From NCBI GenBank assembly GCA_963775875.1, contig CAVZKP010000014.1:124001-188000 (forward strand): DNA of 64,000 nucleotides. Direction: 5' to 3'. The position numbers and the translations under genes are program-made. Source of the DNA: AP-15 sp963775875 (GTDB lineage: Bacteria > Pseudomonadota > Alphaproteobacteria > ATCC43930 > CGMCC-115725). Under the pieces are notes generated by a model. It searched no databases, was not told where the DNA came from, and worked only from the letters and a program-made list of their open reading frames with translations. This document shows positions 62,768-64,000 of the stretch, piece after piece; position 1 is the first letter of the stretch, and each line of letters begins with the position of its first letter.

Positions 62768-63409
62768 TCACGATTTCGGCGTCAGGCCTGTCAGCAGCTT
62801 GTCGAACTCCTCGACGGTCGGGGCGCCGGTAAACTTGGTGCCATTGACGAAGAATGTCGGGGTCGCGTCGACACCGAGCTGCTTTGAGGCGGTCAACCGG
62901 CTCTGGAGGATCTGGTTTTCGAGCGCGTTGTCCTTGAGGCACTTGTCGACCAACTCCTTGCTCATGCCGCCGAGTTCGGCCAGTCGACCCAGCGCCGCCT
63001 GAGAATCGGATGCTGTCGCCCAATTCGCCTGGTTCGCGAAAAAGGTATCGATATAGGCATAAAACCGGTCGGGTGGCGCGCAACGCGCAATCATCGCCGC
63101 CCGCACCGCCATCCCGTCGAGCGGAAAATCGCGCAGCACCAGTTTTGCCTTGCCGGTGTCGATCCACTTTTTCTTGATCTCAGGTAGGATCTCATTGGTG
63201 AAGTGGGCGCAATGCGGACAGGTCAGCGACGCATATTCGACAATGGTAATCGGGGCATCCGATTTGCCGAGGATGCGATCGTCCTTGCCGATCGCCAACA
63301 GGCTCGCCGCCGCGGCCGGATTAGGACCGGAATCAGCCGCCGTGGCCAGGATCGGCGAAAGCGTTGTGATGGCCAGCATCGCCAAAAGGGCGACCCACAT
63401 CTTCCGCAT
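62768..63409 (-). CDS. DsbA/thioredoxin-fold periplasmic protein
   Basis: This protein of about 213 residues has a signal peptide (VALLAMLAITTLSPILATAA) and a thioredoxin fold of the DsbA/DsbG-like (Thioredoxin_4) type. The redox-active CPHC lies in ASLTCPHCAHF and the cis-proline in VDATPTFFVNG. It is probably a periplasmic thiol oxidant or isomerase. The ATG at 63409 is preferred to the GTG at 63424. A position between dciA and smc is recurrent in Alphaproteobacteria. Confidence 0.9.
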   Translation of the reverse strand: MRKMWVALLAMLAITTLSPILATAADSGPNPAAAASLLAIGKDDRILGKSDAPITIVEYASLTCPHCAHFTNEILPEIKKKWIDTGKAKLVLRDFPLDGMAVRAAMIARCAPPDRFYAYIDTFFANQANWATASDSQAALGRLAELGGMSKELVDKCLKDNALENQILQSRLTASKQLGVDATPTFFVNGTKFTGAPTVEEFDKLLTGLTPKS

Positions 63410-63480
63410 CGTATGCGTCCTCACTACAATATGTTGATGGTAACGGTGTCTTGGCTCCGGCGCAACACTGACGGCTCCGG

Positions 63481-63987
63481 CTAACCCCGGGTCCCGATCA
63501 CCGCGCGGCCGAGCCGTGCCAGCGCGCCGCGCAAATCGGCATCGGCGATATCGGCTAGCTGCTCGTCGAGCACCGCCGCCTCACCGGCGGCAAGCGCCGG
63601 CGCCGGCAGCACGCGCGGCATCGGGGCAAGCGGCAGAGGCCCCTGCGCCAGGATCAGGCGGCTCACCGCCGCCCGGCCGAAAAAGGCGTTGATGCGCTCG
63701 ATCAGCAGCGGCGCGCGGTGCTGCACTTCGAGTGCGGCTGTGGGTATCGTGCGCAGCTTCAGGCAGCCGCCGCGGGCGAGCGCCGCAGGCCAGGTCACTG
63801 CCGCCCAATCGGCGCCGACGATGGTGGGCCAATCGGTTTTGAGGCGGACCAGCAGCCCGCCGCCGCGCTTGCCGACGACCGGCGCCCCGAGTTTCGACAC
63901 CGCGACGCCGACGGCCTGAAACCCACGACCGCGCTCGGCGCCGGACTTCGGGCCGGCTATGCTATGCTGCCAAGTCGCTGCGCTCAT
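63481..63987 (-). CDS. DciA-like (DUF721) protein
   Basis: This 168-residue protein has a KH-like DUF721 core: WPTIVGADWAAVTWPAAL, then GGCLKLRTIPTAALEVQHRAPLLIERINAFFG. The DciA family loads the replicative helicase in bacteria without DnaC. The C-terminal 60 residues are alanine/proline rich and less conserved. The gene is complete and starts 13 bases before the window edge; a mutY-like neighbour usually lies upstream but is outside the window. Confidence 0.85.
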   Translation of the reverse strand: MSAATWQHSIAGPKSGAERGRGFQAVGVAVSKLGAPVVGKRGGGLLVRLKTDWPTIVGADWAAVTWPAALARGGCLKLRTIPTAALEVQHRAPLLIERINAFFGRAAVSRLILAQGPLPLAPMPRVLPAPALAAGEAAVLDEQLADIADADLRGALARLGRAVIGTRG

Positions 63988-64000
63988 GTTACCGGTCCGT

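Overview
The window is a GC-rich chromosomal segment of an alphaproteobacterium. The likely placement is a Rhodospirillales-like lineage, but that is inferred from gene content and order, not from a 16S comparison. The supporting markers are an rrn operon ordered 16S-tRNA-Ile(GAT)-tRNA-Ala(TGC)-23S-5S-tRNA-fMet, an F0 ATP synthase operon (atpI-B-E-F'-F) with two b-type subunits and no F1 genes beside it, the dciA-dsbA-smc cluster, glyA-nrdR-ribD, gltX next to gltA, a DUF1489 gene and a MucR/Ros regulator.

Layout. 1-3.5 kb: the 3' end of an acyl-CoA synthetase, then a multidrug MFS gene destroyed by an IS5-family element. 3.5-10 kb: gltX (frameshifted), gltA, and a small uncharacterised module of a LigB-type dioxygenase, a maleate-isomerase-like protein and an HD protein. 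10-17 kb: a zincin, a pterin dehydratase, a PagL-like lipid A deacylase, a proline iminopeptidase and a two-gene RND efflux pump. 17-25 kb: a tightly overlapping Mrp/Mbh-type antiporter operon (E-F-G-[A C-terminus+B]-C-D-D'), followed without a gap by an AI-2E-type permease and a lipoprotein patatin. 25-32 kb: an orphan [2Fe-2S] subunit and the rrn operon with its promoter.

32-46 kb: hpd-mccA-DUF1489, a benzoate-CoA ligase family gene, mntP behind a yybP-ykoY manganese riboswitch, a frameshifted amidohydrolase, a Wza-like lipoprotein, ribD-nrdR-glyA, mucR and gcdH. Together these point to aromatic, tyrosine, leucine and lysine/glutarate catabolism. 46-51 kb: kup, then a peptide ABC transporter locus in which every gene is cut by an internal deletion. 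51-56 kb: an isonitrile hydratase homologue in one operon with two acetamidase/formamidase-family genes and an aldo/keto reductase. 56-64 kb: a GST, the F0 operon, smc, a DsbA-like protein and dciA.

The most interesting candidate system is the inhA-formamidase-formamidase-AKR operon (about 51.8-55.9 kb), which could take isonitriles through N-formamides to amines and formate. Also notable are the unusual Mrp/Mbh arrangement, the riboswitch-mntP unit, the maleate-isomerase relative that appears to lack both catalytic cysteines, and the decayed ABC locus. Single-base indels occur in gltX, the amidohydrolase and the dppC remnant. A consensus error in the assembly must be excluded before any of these is called a biological mutation.
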